Assembly (NCBI GenBank): GCA_018340375.1
Contig: JAFFJZ010000025.1
Location: 2,371,501 to 2,435,500, forward strand
DNA length: 64,000 nucleotides
Reading direction: 5' to 3'
From: Gonatopus flavifemur
Taxonomy: Eukaryota; Arthropoda; Insecta; Hymenoptera; Dryinidae
Positions 21,458-33,595 of the stretch are shown piece by piece. Position 1 is the stretch's first letter; each line of letters starts with the position of its first letter. A program made the translations under genes and the position numbers. The notes below the pieces were generated by a model. It had not been told where the DNA came from. It did not search any database and worked only from the letters and a program-made list of their open reading frames with translations.

Positions 21458-22417
21458 GAATTAAAAAATTACGATTGCACTTTTAGCATCAATTTAAAAG
21501 TCCAAGACTGGTACAAGGAGCATGACCGTCTGTTTTTCTATTCTGTTAAAAATACCAAGAATTTGAAAAATAAGTCAAAGAAAATTCTTCCTTACCAGAT
21601 GCTTCTAAATTAGATCAGTTTGTTTCATCAATTCCGAGTGTATCCATCAACAGGGCCGTCTTTAAGGCAGGGCACACCGGGCCCAAGCCCAGGGCCTCCT
21701 GCAAAAGAGGGGCTCCATCGTAGAGAATCGTGAGGATTTTTATATATTTTTTTGAGAAGGTTGCTCAAACAAAACGAAATCAAGTCATTTTAAAAATGAA
21801 ACTAATTCTAGATATACAAAAGAGTGTTTTTTTTTTAATTTCAAGATTTTACGTCTCCTCACATGGGCCTCCACTCTAAGCAGGCCCAAGGCCTTCAAGC
21901 AACGAAAGACGACCCTGTCCATCAATCATGATGAAATGATGATGGTTGATACAAATGGTGATATTTCCTCCTTATTTAACTCGATTGTAGAAGAAATTCG
22001 GATGGACGAATGTTGGAATGTATTATAATTTACACAGAAAGCCTTCAAGAAACCTCCGAGGGTGCACAAACGCAACCAACTGAGGAAATGGATCATTTTT
22101 GTGAACCAAACGTTTTTTGTGGAGAACCTGCATGCTTGAACATTTCTGAGCAATCGAAGAAAATGGATCTTCAAGAAACCTCACAGAGTATACAAATGCA
22201 AGAAGGTGAAAAAGTGGATCGTTCCTCTGAATTAGATGTTCCACATAAAGAACCCACATCCTCCAACATTCCTGAGCCTTCAGCACCTATGAATATTCTT
22301 ATAAATTGGGATAGTGAGTTGATTCGCATCAATTATATCAATTTCAATCAAAATCTCAAACAAGTTCTGGCAACTTTAACCCAGAAGACTTTCCTTCACA
22401 TTTCATCGTCTGAAAAT
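21458..22417 (+). pseudogene. P/THAP9-like transposase: probable second exon, decayed
   Basis: After an AG acceptor (ATAATAG), the frame continues from the THAP exon (ELKNYDC) and then shifts near 21590. A 267-bp hAT MITE lies inside (21651-21917), and the sequence on either side rejoins in frame. A stop follows at 22026, but another frame carries two tandem repeats of about 42 residues (each starting LQETS and reaching NISEQS or NIPEPS). This is low-complexity linker sequence, and the assignment to the P-like gene rests on position and orientation. Confidence 0.5.
21651..21917. mobile_element. hAT MITE with 8-bp target duplication
   Basis: The ends CAGGGCCGTCTTTAAGG and CGAAAGACGACCCTG are inverted. 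The duplication TCCATCAA is exact on both sides (21643-21650 and 21918-21925). It contains the GGGCCCAAGCCCAGGGCC and AGGCCCAAGGCCTTC blocks typical of a widespread insect MITE type. It interrupts the P-like gene. Confidence 0.9.
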
Positions 22418-22676
22418 GTGAGGAAGTTTTAGAAATACATATCTATCATCATCCTGAAAGATTTTTTCGATTGATTGTAATTTTTGATGAAAACTATTAT
22501 TCACGCAAATTCAAACGCAATGAGGGGCAGAGGCGTTTCTACATGTATATTAGAGTCATATATGAATCTTCGAAAGTCTGAGCGGTCAGAGTCACAATAT
22601 TAATCAATCAACGTGTAACATCAGTGACGATTCTTGATTGTGAAAGATTATGGGCACTCATGTTTTGTGTCTACAG

Positions 22677-23460
22677 ATTTCGACGAGCCAATACCTACGG
22701 AAAATACCTTATTTAATCACATATACCAAGATTTTCTTGTACCACGATTACCTCATGAATCTTGGGGCATTCACAAGAATGAAGACGGCAATAAGAGAAT
22801 AGTATTTTCAGAAGTTGTACCATCAACATCTCCACCTATTTATAGAAAACAAGTTGGTGATTTTGGTTCTCGTTGAAATAATAACTAATTTGATTTCAAT
22901 TGAATCATCATGATTGAATTTGAATATAGATTATTTTGGATAGTAATGGCTGCATTGGAATTTATATATTCCAAAAAATCATCGACTCCATTGAATTTTT
23001 GAATCCTTGTTTTATAGAGGAATTGGACACTATCCTCCAAGAAGTGCATAATCTGAAAGTATGTTGTAGAGGTCCTATAATTTATGAACATAATATTCAC
23101 CCCAAGTGTGCATATCAAGATGTTTTGAAAATATGGCGACGTAACTCGTGTCCTTTGCACACATACGATGGATTCATTTGTGGGGGATGTAGAAAACTGG
23201 AGAATACATTCCGTACTCATTATAGAGCTCTAATCAGAAATCTGAAACGTACAAGGAAGCCTCATATCATAATGAGCCCATCTCAAAAAAGAAAAGTAGA
23301 TTCATTAAGGAACACTGACCGCGTCCGTTTGCAACCTTTGAGAAGAGCCCAACAGAGAAACTGTAATTTAAAAACAGAAATCGAGGATTTGCAAGGGAAA
23401 TTGGGCAAAATCAACGATTGGGAACAAAAAATCAATGATTCAAGTCTTCCTGAGCCACAA
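22677..23460 (+). pseudogene. P/THAP9-like transposase: middle exons
   Basis: Two exons with matching phase are visible. The exon at 22677-22852 contains RLPHESWGIHKNE and PPIYRKQ. The exon at 22930-23460 (177 codons, open) contains CAYQDVLKIWRRNSCPL, a CGGC pair and then a basic coiled coil (about residues 115-170). It ends at a strong donor (CAA|GTAGGT). These blocks correspond in order to the THAP9/P-element region between the THAP domain and the catalytic core. The phases fit: AA|GTTGGT joins the acceptor TATAG at 22929. Confidence 0.75.
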
Positions 23461-23770
23461 GTAGGTATATTATTGTTTTCAGAAGAAATATTTTGATCAT
23501 GACAAGAAAATATTTATATTCGTCGTGGCTTGAATCAATTTATGAAAATAACTTTGTATAAATCCAGGAGTATATGAGAAAACTTCCATTTCCGAATTCA
23601 TTCAAATTTTTTCATTTTACAACTATTTTTGATAATTGATTATTGGTTTTTATACTATATGTTTGAATTTGAAGTTTATTTAATGAATGCTATGATACTT
23701 GATTCTCATTGCATGAAGTGTGGAGTGTAGTCGATTTTTCTTAACAAATCCTGTTGTCTTATCCCTATAG

Positions 23771-24110
23771 ATGATGCTCATCAAAGAATGTATTTCTGCT
23801 GGTAAATGTGCTTCTAGTAAAGGTCGAAGATACACTACTAACTGGCTTTTGTTGTGCATGCTTTCAAATATCAGAAGTTCCGCAACTTACAATTTTTCAC
23901 GACAAAACAACATCCTCCCACTCCCTTCCTGAAACACTATCAGGAGGTACATGAATTCAGTCAATCTGAAATGTGGATTCGATGATCAGTTTTTTACTAT
24001 TTTGAAAAGAAATTCAAAAATTTATCTGAATTTTCAAAACACGGCGTGTTGATGTTTGATGAAATGCAAGTTCCAAAGAGCGTAGCAATCAATTCTCAAT
24101 GCATTAAACT
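23771..24110 (+). pseudogene. P/THAP9-like transposase: start of the catalytic core, broken
   Basis: Following an AG acceptor, the sequence reads KECISAGKCASSKGRRYTTN and WLLLCMLSNIRSSATYNF, then an in-frame TGA near 23930 where P-like proteins normally continue. It resumes with INLKCGF-like sequence, shifts frame near 24030 and ends with GVLMFDEMQVPKSVAIN, the block carrying the first catalytic acidic residues. A LINE fragment begins directly after it, and the following core exons are missing. Confidence 0.8.
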
Positions 24111-24113
24111 CTA

Positions 24114-24590
24114 TTAATTCAGCAATAAACTCTCATGCCGTAATGTGTGTCCTATAAGATTGCTTCTTCTTTTCACGATGTGTTTCAAAAGATTTCTTTC
24201 TTCATTTATCTGCTCGAGTACTTCTTCATTTTTGACTTCGTCTATATATTTTATTCTCAGCATCCTTCTATAACACCACATTTCAAAAGCCTCAAGTCTT
24301 CGTTGATCAATTTTTCCCATTGTCCAAGTTTCGCAACCATATAATGCTGTGCTCCAAACGTCACTCTTCAAGAATTTCTCCCTCACCTCCAAGCTTATAT
24401 TCTTTGAACATAATAACTGTTTCTTTTGGTAAAAAGCTTGTTTCCCTTGTGCTATTCTTGCTCTTATATCTCTTTCGCTCTTGCCGTTTTCTGTAATTAT
24501 GCTTCCTAGATATTTGAATTCTTTTACTTGTTCAATCGTCTCGGTATCTATTTTGATTTTGATTCTTCTGGATATAGCATTTGTCGATTA
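24114..24590 (-). pseudogene. Non-LTR retrotransposon fragment (post-RT domain)
   Basis: The frame contains WSTALYGCETWTM, MWCYRRMLRI and HIVKRRSNLIGHTLRH, the typical C-terminal region of insect endonuclease/reverse-transcriptase LINE proteins. Upstream remnants (QISRKH, EVKEF-like) are frame-shifted. It is truncated at both ends relative to the copy at 40900-41334, with which it is nearly identical, and it cuts the P-like gene. Confidence 0.8.
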
Positions 24591-25003
24591 GATAATGTTG
24601 TTCACTGATTTCCAAGTTTGGTGGAAATTAAATTTAGTGATATAACTCCCTGCTCCGAATGATACACTAAGAGGAGTGGAATGTAATGATTACCATGTAC
24701 AAATAGTAATTGGGGGACAACTTCGCGAATTTGGTTTCGGATACTATAGAGAATCGTAGCAATGTTCATGCACATGGGAATGGTTACCATTTACATGAAG
24801 ATGGATACCAAATAACCTGATTCTGTCATTCAACTACTATTTTCGCATGGTAATGGTTACAGTTCACTTTTCTCAGTGTATATAGTTTCATATAGATTTT
24901 GGCAATTTATGAACAAAAACCCTATGAAGTCCTACAGAATCAAATCCAAAAGTGGCCGGAATCTTTATGAAACTGTATGGCTTTCGAAACCTTAGAGCAT
25001 ATA
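24591..25003. other. Gene-free stretch
   Basis: AT-rich sequence with several GGTAATGGTTAC-like phrases. The P-like core exons expected here are absent. Confidence 0.4.
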
Positions 25004-26134
25004 CAGGGTGGCGCAAAAGTCTAGAAACACCCCCGTAACTTTTGAACGGGGCATGATGATCGAATCAAATTTCTGTTGAATTGAGGAAGGGGTCAAGGGC
25101 TATCTCAACGGGGGACTTTGAGTTCCCCAGCCCTGTAGGGGACGATGAGAGGGGGAGGGGAGCCAAAATCTCAAACGGGACGGGAGGGCTTGTGATACGT
25201 CATTCGATAGGGTTTTCCAACCCAAATCCAGCGGTTTTTTGTTTTTCGGAATCGGATCATTTTTTGCTGAGTTATCGTAATCTCGATACTCTGATGTGGC
25301 AGAGTCTGGAAACACCCCCTCAACTTTTGAACGGAGCATGATAATTGAATCAAATTCTCCTCGAATCGGAGGTTATTTCTATTCCAATCTTGGCATTATC
25401 CAGAATCAACGGCGTGGACATGTCGGGAATCTGATTCCTTGTGTGTGTAGTGAGTGTGTTGTTGTGTGAGTAGGTGTGTGTGGGTGGTTGTGTGTGATTG
25501 TGGGTGTGTGTGTGCGTGCATGTGTGTGGTTGTGTGTGGGCGTTGGTGTGTGTGGGTATGGGTGGTTGTGTGTGGGTAGCACGGGCCCATACGACCGAAC
25601 CACCCACCCGCCCTCACACACACACAACCACACAAACCGACACCCATCTACACCCACACTCACCTCCTCAGACACACACACACACATGCACATACATACA
25701 AGGAACCAGGTCCCCGCCACGTCCACGCCGTTGATTCTGGGTAATGCGAAGATTGGGATGAGGAAACCTCCGATTGGAACAAATTTGATGCAATTATCAT
25801 GCCCCGTTCAAAAGTTATGGGAGTGTTCACAGACTTTGCCACATCGGAGTATTGAAATTACAATAACTCCGCGAAAAATGACCCGGTTCCAAAAAACAAA
25901 GAATTGCTGGATTCGGGTTAAAAGCCCCTATCGAATGATGTATCACAAGTCCTCCCGTCTCATTTGAGATTTCGGCCCCCCTTCTCCTCTCATCGTCCCC
26001 TACAGGGCTGGGGAACTCATAGTCCCCCGTTGAGATAGCCCTCGACCCCTTCTTCCATTCAAAAAAAATTTGATCCAATTATCACGTCCCGTTCAAAAGT
26101 TATGGGGGTGTTTCCAGACTTTTGCGCCACCCTG
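25004..26134. mobile_element. 1.1-kb foldback element with GT/CA arms
   Basis: It begins CAGGGTGGCGCAAAAGTC and ends with the complement, and TA flanks both sides (25002-25003 and 26135-26136). The arms of about 340 bp pair over most of their length (ACCCCCGTAACTTTTGAACG; GGGGACTTTGAGTTCCCC; AGGGGACGATGAGAGG). The centre is a GT-rich run (25439-25580) facing a CA-rich run (25595-25690), so the whole element can fold into one giant hairpin. There is no transposase. The frames within are low-complexity or arm-derived. Confidence 0.85.
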
Positions 26135-26141
26135 TATATAT

Positions 26142-26863
26142 GGAGTGCTGATCCAGCCCGTTTGCCTGATGCCAACATGTTTCGGATATATTCCTCGATT
26201 GCGCAGGTGCGAAGTTTCCGATCTCTTACGAAATCTTCCGATACCTACCGAAGTATCAAAATATATATATGTATGTAAGTTTTGAGATTAATCGTGAGTT
26301 ATGAGGTTATAGAAAACTAAATAGCGATACAGAATTTATACGATAATGCGAAAGAGATGCCATGTTTATTGTACATATCGCAAGATTATATTTGAAAATA
26401 AGATTACATCACGGAGCACGACGTGTTAATGACAAAACAACAAAGGAATTCATTCGATATGAATTTACAAAACTAGTATTATTTAAAAGCCAATCAATTA
26501 AAATATGAGTAGAGAATTGATTTTACTCCTCGAAATAACTTGCATGAAACCCTGGAATCCTTTATCAATCGATTCTATGAGAGAATCACTTCATTTGAAA
26601 TTCTTATGCTTTTTTCATGAATTAATATTTTTAATTTACTAAAAACCAACTTTGTCAACCAAAAACCAAATCTGTCAAAGAAATAAATATGACCTCAAAA
26701 TATTTTGACGTGTTTACTTTCCACCTAGGCATTTATATATCACCGAAGGTACCCGAAAAATTACGAGATTTGCCGATGAAGAACGCACATGTGCAATTGC
26801 AACTTTGATCTGAAACATCTTGGCTTCAACGAAACTATAGGAAACGGGCTGGATTAGCACTCC
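26142..26863. mobile_element. 722-bp MITE abutting the foldback
   Basis: The left end GGAGTGCTGATCCAGCCCGT and the right end ACGGGCTGGATTAGCACTCC are inverted. ATATAT flanks both sides. Further inside, ATGTTTCGGATATATT has a weak counterpart (GATCTGAAACATCTTGG). No coding content is seen. Confidence 0.75.
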
Positions 26864-27380
26864 ATATATATATGCTCCAAGTTCGAAACAGGGCTATCTA
26901 TTGTTTTGAATAATTATGGAATATCCCCAAAATGGAAAGTATTAGAATACAATCATTCGATTCCTCTATTCACATACTGTTCTCATACTGAAACATTTGT
27001 AACTGGGAGCTTTTGATATCTTATTACATTGAAAAATCAAGATTTTCAATTCAATGTTATCGAAAGCCAATTATATGTCACACTGTCTCCCAAACGGTTA
27101 ATGAGAGATAGAACCTCATTTGCCTATTATTTATGCAACTTCAAACTCATTTACTTGACTTTCAAAGTCTTGTCACGAATAATTTTCCTCCTCGGCTGTT
27201 ATTCTACAAAGATTAAGAATACTCATGAATTTGATTTTTGATCTCTGCGAATTAACTTTCTGGGTATGTTGTAATATGTAATACAGTATGTGTCAAGAGA
27301 TTGTCGAATATTTACATTCTTCACCTGAGTTTTCTTTCATTTGACTATTGAATGATTCAATAAATTTATCATTCCTCCAG

Positions 27381-27533
27381 GTTGATGGGTTGAAAGTGAA
27401 GTGGCATGATTATGAAATTTCATAAGAAGAAGATACCAAAAACATAGGATGTTTGAAAGTGTGTTCCAAACTAACCGCTAACCATGTCAAACCAAGCAAT
27501 TGTTTGAAAATGAGAGTTTATCTACCAACACAA
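27381..27533 (+). pseudogene. P/THAP9-like transposase: later core exon
   Basis: An acceptor (CTCCAG) opens a 51-codon exon containing VDGLKVKWHDYEIS, one internal TAA, then CSKLTANHVKPSN and KMRVYLPTQ. This matches the P-family block just before the FS-S-V motif. It ends in phase 0 at GTGTTG. The exons that should lie between this block and 24110, carrying most of the catalytic domain, were not found. Confidence 0.7.
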
Positions 27534-28662
27534 GTGTTGTTAAAAACTTTCAATTGGAATATCAATTTTATTCATCAGAGCATTTCACAATAGCTGCTTC
27601 AAATAATTCGAATATAAATCCAGCCAATTTATTCATAATTCATCATTCAACACAGGATATCCCAGAAAACCCTCCGACCTTTTTAAGGACAGATTCCTAA
27701 GAATAATAAACATTTTTCTCTCCACCATCGTGTCATTCGGAGCTTAGTTCTTGAGTTATAAGCAAAATGAGTTGACCATTTGGGTAGCAAGGCCATCGCC
27801 TACTCCACTGATCGAAGAGTATATGGAAGATCCACTTGATTGGTTGTCAGGTCTGAAAGTAAGCTTCGGGTTAAGAAAATGGTGAGAAGGAGAGTGTTGT
27901 AACATGGTACATGTTACATGTGAATCGCTCTCTCTCGTCGGCTCTCAGAGTAAATACCCGTCCCGCCGGGGTCTCATTATTATACGATTTAATCTCAAAA
28001 ATTGTATAATCCCATCTAGACGATGGATTAACAGATAATTCAAAAGAATACCTTGTAAATATGGAAGTCAAAGAAATTTCATAATCATAAGTATTCAAAG
28101 AATTTAGAATAATCTTGATAATTAAAGTATTTGAATTTAGAATAATCAATTCGAATGTTAAATGATACGCGCGAGCTGAGTGAACCACCGTGGTCATACG
28201 AATTAATGAAATCCTCACATAGTAATGTATTTGAATTCTTTTCCGGTTCGCGAGAGAAATTTTAGAGAAGAGATCCGGCCCAGGGAAGCCGACGAATGAG
28301 AGACACGGAAGGATGGGGAAGAAAACCGTGATTGGAGCACGATCTTTTGCCACTTAGATGACTTTCTACTACTACGCAGCCGCGAGGTCACTGAAGACTC
28401 CGCAGAAAGAAATTTCAACACGACAACAATGGAAAGACCATCGATAATATCCCGTACTATACCTATAAAATATAGGATATCAAATAACTTCATGTCTTTC
28501 CTCGATAAATTAATTAATGAAAATAACGAAGTACAATCTTCGTTATCCATAACCCGCGCGGCCACTGTACGTGAGAATATGAGGCGCGCGCATTCCTTCT
28601 CCACGAAGATACCGACTCGCCGTTGAACGCACGGGAGACTGTGTCGGGACGGCTTGCCGAAC
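27534..28662. other. Gene-free stretch, unresolved repeat
   Basis: No exon of the P-like gene is recognised here. The part from 27880 to 28660 is less AT-rich (CCCGTCCCGCCGGGG) and may belong to an unidentified mobile element into which the LINE at 28675 inserted. Confidence 0.35.
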
Positions 28663-28674
28663 AAACGTGCGGTA

Positions 28675-29535
28675 CCACACAGTGATTTCGTTAGGAAAAT
28701 AAAGGATAATATAAAAGAAAAAAATGAAAAAGAATTGCAGAGACAAGGAAAATATAAAGGAAAATACTATTTCGATAATTTTTATAGAATTGGATGTGGT
28801 ACATGGTATCAGACAAGAAAAAGTAAAAGAAGATATATAGTTACGTTCAATAGAATAAGATCAAATCACTATAACTTAGCGTACTCGCTACACAGGAAAA
28901 ATTATATACAAAGCCCACAATGTTCATGTGGTTTTGAACAAGAAGATATAAACCATGTATTATTTCAGTGTACGAAATATGAGGATAATAGAAATATAAT
29001 GATTAAAAAATTGCTAAAAATAAATATAAGACCACCATATGATATAACTAATGTGTTATATGAAATGAAAACGAATGTGATGAATATTATATATGAATTT
29101 ATAGAAAAAAATAATTTATTTATATAGATAAATAAGTAAATGTAAATGCATGTATATATATGAATACATGAGTATGTGTGTATATGTATATATGTGTATG
29201 TATATATATACATATATATGTGTGTATGTATGTATGGGTGTACACATGATGTGTAAAAATATATATACAAGTATAAGGACATATGTGAGAATAGAACTAA
29301 GAAAACACAATGAAAAACAATTTTGTTCAATGAAGTACAGATGGCGCGAACGTACAAAAGTAAAGAAGAATGAAAGCATACATGTTGACAATAAGAAAAT
29401 CAGGGCCATATTGGATAAAATAAGTATACCAAAGGCTTTTGGACATATACTATACTAAATGTTACATGTGATCAAATAATGTAATAACAAAATAATGTAT
29501 ATGTGCCAATAGAACAACTTTCATTCATTTCATTC
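28675..29535 (+). mobile_element. 5'-truncated LINE with 12-bp target duplication
   Basis: The duplication AAACGTGCGGTA occurs exactly on both sides (28663-28674 and 29536-29547). The coding remnant (to about 29127) ends with CSCGFEQEDINHVLFQC, the CCHC-like knuckle found after the RT/RNase H region of I/Jockey-type LINEs. The 3' untranslated part contains a (TA/TG)n run at about 29145-29240. Only the last 860 bp of the element is present. Confidence 0.8.
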
Positions 29536-29547
29536 AAACGTGCGGTA

Positions 29548-31186
29548 GAACAAAACTTTCTTTTGATGAATTCTTTGGTCGTTTGTGATGGCTCAACAAA
29601 ACGAGTGGGACGAGAATAAGTCTACACTTCCTGTCTTGTGACTTATAAACCGTAGTCCTCTGTAATCTGTCTCTCGCGGAATTTCTATCGTTGTTTTTGT
29701 AAATTTTCATTACTTTGAATCGTCTTTCCATCCGTTTTGTGTATGGAAGTTGTAGTTCGCGTAGAGTGGCCACGTGGTTCGTTTCGGTTCGCGCGTATTA
29801 CATATTACTCACTTATTCCACACTGAGTGGTTGATAATTGTTTCTTTTTAGTGAAGGAGTGAAATGTAGTGCGAGAATCAATAGGTATCGTATCTCTACC
29901 GTGAGGACGAGAGTGTGCTTAACCCGTCGGGCATGTGACGGCATCGGGTTTTTTTTGGAGAGTGATTGTGATCACTCCTTCACGCGAATCAGTTTACGTG
30001 TGCTTAGTGTATTATATCTTATTTCTTTTCCTTTGGATGTACCAACTCCTTCTTGATTTTATGGATTATATTCTTTTTCATTGGATTCCAGCTTCGTTTC
30101 GTATGTATTATTTCTTCTCTTGTTCCTTTCTCTTTCATCCCTCCCCTTTCACTCCGACCCCCACGACTGACTAGTTGGGTGAACGGGTAAGAAAGAGCGA
30201 GATGGCAGATAGTAGAGTTCGTCTGTTTTATTTCCTTTTCTTTTCGCTTGAATTATCTATCAAGGACCTTCAATTTGAATGCGGCGCTCCTATGTGGGTG
30301 CCTGGCGCCCAACTTTCATAACTTTATGATAGTTAATAACAAATTGTAAAATTCTTATCGAACTTCTGTCTGTCTCTCTCTCTCTCCCCTTTGAATCTAT
30401 CACTGTGGGGAAACTCATTCTGTGCACGTGCTTCTTTTGCTTCGCCTATGCGGTTATCGCTCGCCATGCCCTTTTCTTTCGAACGCCTCTTTGCTCTGCC
30501 TTTGCAATTATTTTCTTTGATTTTTATCTTTGCTTCATTAGATAAATGATAGAATCGTTTGTGGTTATTTACCTAGGCAAGTGAGAAAGAGCGACCGCGA
30601 AGGCGGGGACAGAAGCCACGTCACAGTGTTCATTCTTGTCTCTGGAGCCCTTACACCCTTACAAGGATTGGAGTGTTTTCTGAGACACGCTGTATAAATA
30701 TTCGTGAACTCAATTTTCAAATAATTCCAAGATAACCACATATCTAACCAAATTCAAAGTGCTTCCTTGTCGTTTTCTTCCTTCCAAATTCATTATGCTT
30801 CATTGCTGTTGGCTTACTTATTTTCTGCGTTCTTCCACATTATCATGCATCATGTCTATTTGCAGACTATTTTGAAATCCTCCCGTACAATTCCGTTTCT
30901 TTTTTTTCCCTTCCGGAATTTATCCCGTGTGGATTTGACGAGAATTGGAATCATTTGTTGAAATTAATTAATGATTGGAGATAAAGAAAATTTCGTATCT
31001 GAATTATGTGGATGACGGAGCTTGAGGGGTGTTTCAATGAAATATCCTTTAAACAATATCAAATCAATGAAACCGCTCCCAATGTAGATTTGTCAATATC
31101 AGGTGATGAATTCATTTCAGTGAACGATTCGAATTACAAGAATATCTGTGTGCAAAAAATTTGTCTCATTTGATAAGAATTAGGGA
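29548..31186. other. Gene-free stretch
   Basis: No coding region, tRNA or clear repeat is supported. A TGGCGCCCAAC at 30303 resembles a retroelement primer site, but no LTR pair could be linked to it. Confidence 0.35.
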
Positions 31187-31188
31187 TA

Positions 31189-32479
31189 CGAGGGTGGATT
31201 GATAAGTTTCCGGCCTGACCAAGAAAAACAACGTTTTTAAGAATTTTTTTTTTTTTATTTCTCAACATAATCTCCTCCAAGGCTGATACATTTCTCATAG
31301 CGGTGTTCTAGTCTAGTAATGCCATCTCTATAGACTGATTCGTCAAGCTCCTCAAAATACCCATTTACAGCTTCGATTACTTCTTCATTGTCCGCAAATC
31401 TCTTACCGCCAAGCCATTTTTTGAGGTTAGGAAACAGATAATAGTCACTCGGGGCTAGGTCTGGAGAGTAGGGAGGGTGCAGCATTAATTCAAACTTCAG
31501 ATCGTTGATTTTAGCCATCGCAACGATTGACGTGTGCGCTGGTGCGTTATCGTGATGAAACAAGATTTTTTTCTTCGCCAGATGAGGTCGTTTAATTTTC
31601 ACTTCGTGGCTCAAACGTTGCAATAAGTCTGCGTAGTATTGACCAGTGATAGTTTTACCCTTTTCAAGGTAATCAATGTATATAATACCTCTTGCATCCC
31701 AAAAACAGTAGCCATAACCTTGTTCGCCGAAAAATTGTTTTTGCCTTCTTTGGAGTTGGTTCCCTGGTCCAATCCACTGTTTAGACTGTTCTTTGGTTTC
31801 AGGAGTGTAGTGGTGGACCCAAGTTTCGTCAACGGTTACGAATCGACGCAAAAATTCGCTTGGATTACGCTTATACAACGCCAAATTGGCGGTAGAAATG
31901 TTCTTTCGAATCAATTTTTGGTCGACTGTTAGCAAACGCGGCACTCATCTTGCACAGAGCTTTTCCATATACAAATGTTGGTGCAAAATATTTTGTACAC
32001 GTTCATATGACATCTTACAGGTCTCAGCTATCTCACGAACTTTTAATCTGCGATCTTTCAGCACTATTTGATGGATTTTTTCGATCATATCTGGAGTTGT
32101 GACCTCAATGGGGCGTTCTGAGCGAGGCTCATCAGAGGTGCTCACACGACCCTTTTTAAACTCGGAAACCCACTGCTTAACGGTTGAATATGATGGAGAG
32201 GATGTCCCCAGTGTTGAGTCCATCTCTTCTTTAATTTCCTTCGGCGTTAACCCCTTCAAATAAAAGTATTTGATGACAGCACGATTTTCCAGCTTTTCCA
32301 TTTTTACGAAAAACACAGAGGCGTCTTGGTCAGCGTGCTCTCAAAACCAAACTAACATGGCGATCGGACTGAAACTATAGCTACAAGCTATCTAAGGATG
32401 GTACTATAGAACGCCACCTCAAGGTAGGCCTAGTGGCGCCATCTCTTGGTCAGGCCGGAAACTTATCAATCCACCCTCG
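31189..32479 (-). mobile_element. Full-length mariner element
   Basis: Inverted ends of about 35 bp beginning CGAGGGTGGATTGATAAGTT are identical at the two sides and flanked by TA (31187-31188 and 32480-32481). The total of 1291 bp is the standard mariner size. It holds one transposase frame with a single stop. Confidence 0.95.
31255..32316 (-). pseudogene. Mariner DD34D transposase with one nonsense codon
   Basis: The N-terminal helix-turn-helix part (YFYLKGLTPKEIKEEMD, WVSEFKKGR) and the catalytic part (VDETWVHHY, HHDNAPAH, SPDLAPSDYY) are in one frame. Exactly 34 residues lie between the second and third aspartates. The only break is TGA at 31945-31947, directly after LCAR and before VPRLLTVDQK, where mariners normally have tryptophan (TGG). 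A single G-to-A change accounts for it. Everything else, including both termini, is intact. Confidence 0.95.
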
Positions 32480-32661
32480 TATTTTGGAAATTTCTGACGT
32501 GATGTTCCAAGGATTGAATAAAATCTTCTATATTTTCACGAAATATTATGAATTCCTATGGAGAAATAATTTGCACAAATGTTTAATGATAGGTTTTTGT
32601 ATTTCGCTACTGATTCTCACTAAAAAGCCTTGTCAAATCCACACAATTTTATTATGAACAG

Positions 32662-32835
32662 ATCTTCAGCAACAGTGTGGTTCAGGGTCTCAAGTTTTAT
32701 CAAAAACAGAATGTGCAAGGATTAACTGACTGTGATGGCACCATAGCTTTCACTCAAAAAATTAATGATGTTCTTGATGCACGCAACAGAACTTACCCGG
32801 TTGAAGGAGTTAAGAAAAATGATAAAAACTTCCAA
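32662..32835 (+). pseudogene. P/THAP9-like transposase: FS-S-V exon
   Basis: A 58-codon exon opens after AACAG and ends at a strong donor (CAA|GTATGT), phase 0 at both ends. It carries IFSNSVVQGLKFYQKQN and FTQKINDVLDARN, a block conserved in P-element and THAP9 proteins directly after the KMRV-L block at 27533. The two exons are 5.1 kb apart because of the LINE and mariner insertions. Confidence 0.85.
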
Positions 32836-33595
32836 GTATGTCTGATCAATAAATAGGGAATTGGCTTGCAGATTGGGCAGGTGTTTCGTTTTTGAGTTAT
32901 AAGATTAGAACAGGAAAGGATTTCATGAATTCCTATATACCACTGGCAAGGTGTCAATTTTTGCATTCGATGCACATGAAAAGTTAGTGTATGATCAGAG
33001 TTGACTTCAATTGTCATAAGACTTGCCAGCGGACAAAAATATACAAAACTCGCGAGCTTAAACTGCGTGTCAGTCCAACCTGCATGCCAGTCCCCTATAA
33101 TTTTTATTTGATTTATGAGGATGTGATTCGTTTCATCTCTTCCATCTCACCTTTTTCTGACCTATCTAAGTTTTTGATTATTTTTGGAAAACTTAAAATA
33201 CGATACGAATCAGGGATGGGTAGCCCCCCAGATAGAACACGAGAATCCCACATAAATTCTGAAAAAAAACGCTGCGACACCTGTTTTTGAGTACAAAGTG
33301 TTCTTAAAGAGATTTAAAAAGAATTCGTCGACATTCGCGAGTTCCGTTGAAATTGGCGCACCCTAGTCAAAAAGGATTATACATGGTCTATATATGTAAT
33401 TATTAAAGTTTATATATGTAATCTTGAAATATATATATGGCCATATATAGCTATATATGGGGATATATATGGAATTTAAAAAATTATATATGTTGAAAAT
33501 TTCCTGGTATGTATAATAATTCAAGTTTCGTGTCCAATTATGAGATGAAAATATGAAGATAATCTTCAATGATAAAACATCATCTGGTTCTATAG
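32836..33595. other. Intron of the P-like gene
   Basis: No coding content. A TATATATGG-rich run lies at about 33420-33480. Confidence 0.5.

Noticed and set aside
25350..25970. Several frames of 60-163 codons rich in T, H, C, V and G
   Set aside because: They are translations of the GT and CA runs of the foldback element and exist in multiple frames on both strands.
27871..28664. Frames of about 150 codons on the minus strand
   Set aside because: No motif, no splice context and biased composition. I could not assign them to any family.
30303..30313. TGGCGCCCAAC as a retroelement primer-binding site
   Set aside because: No LTR end, second LTR or coding region could be linked to it, so it may be chance.
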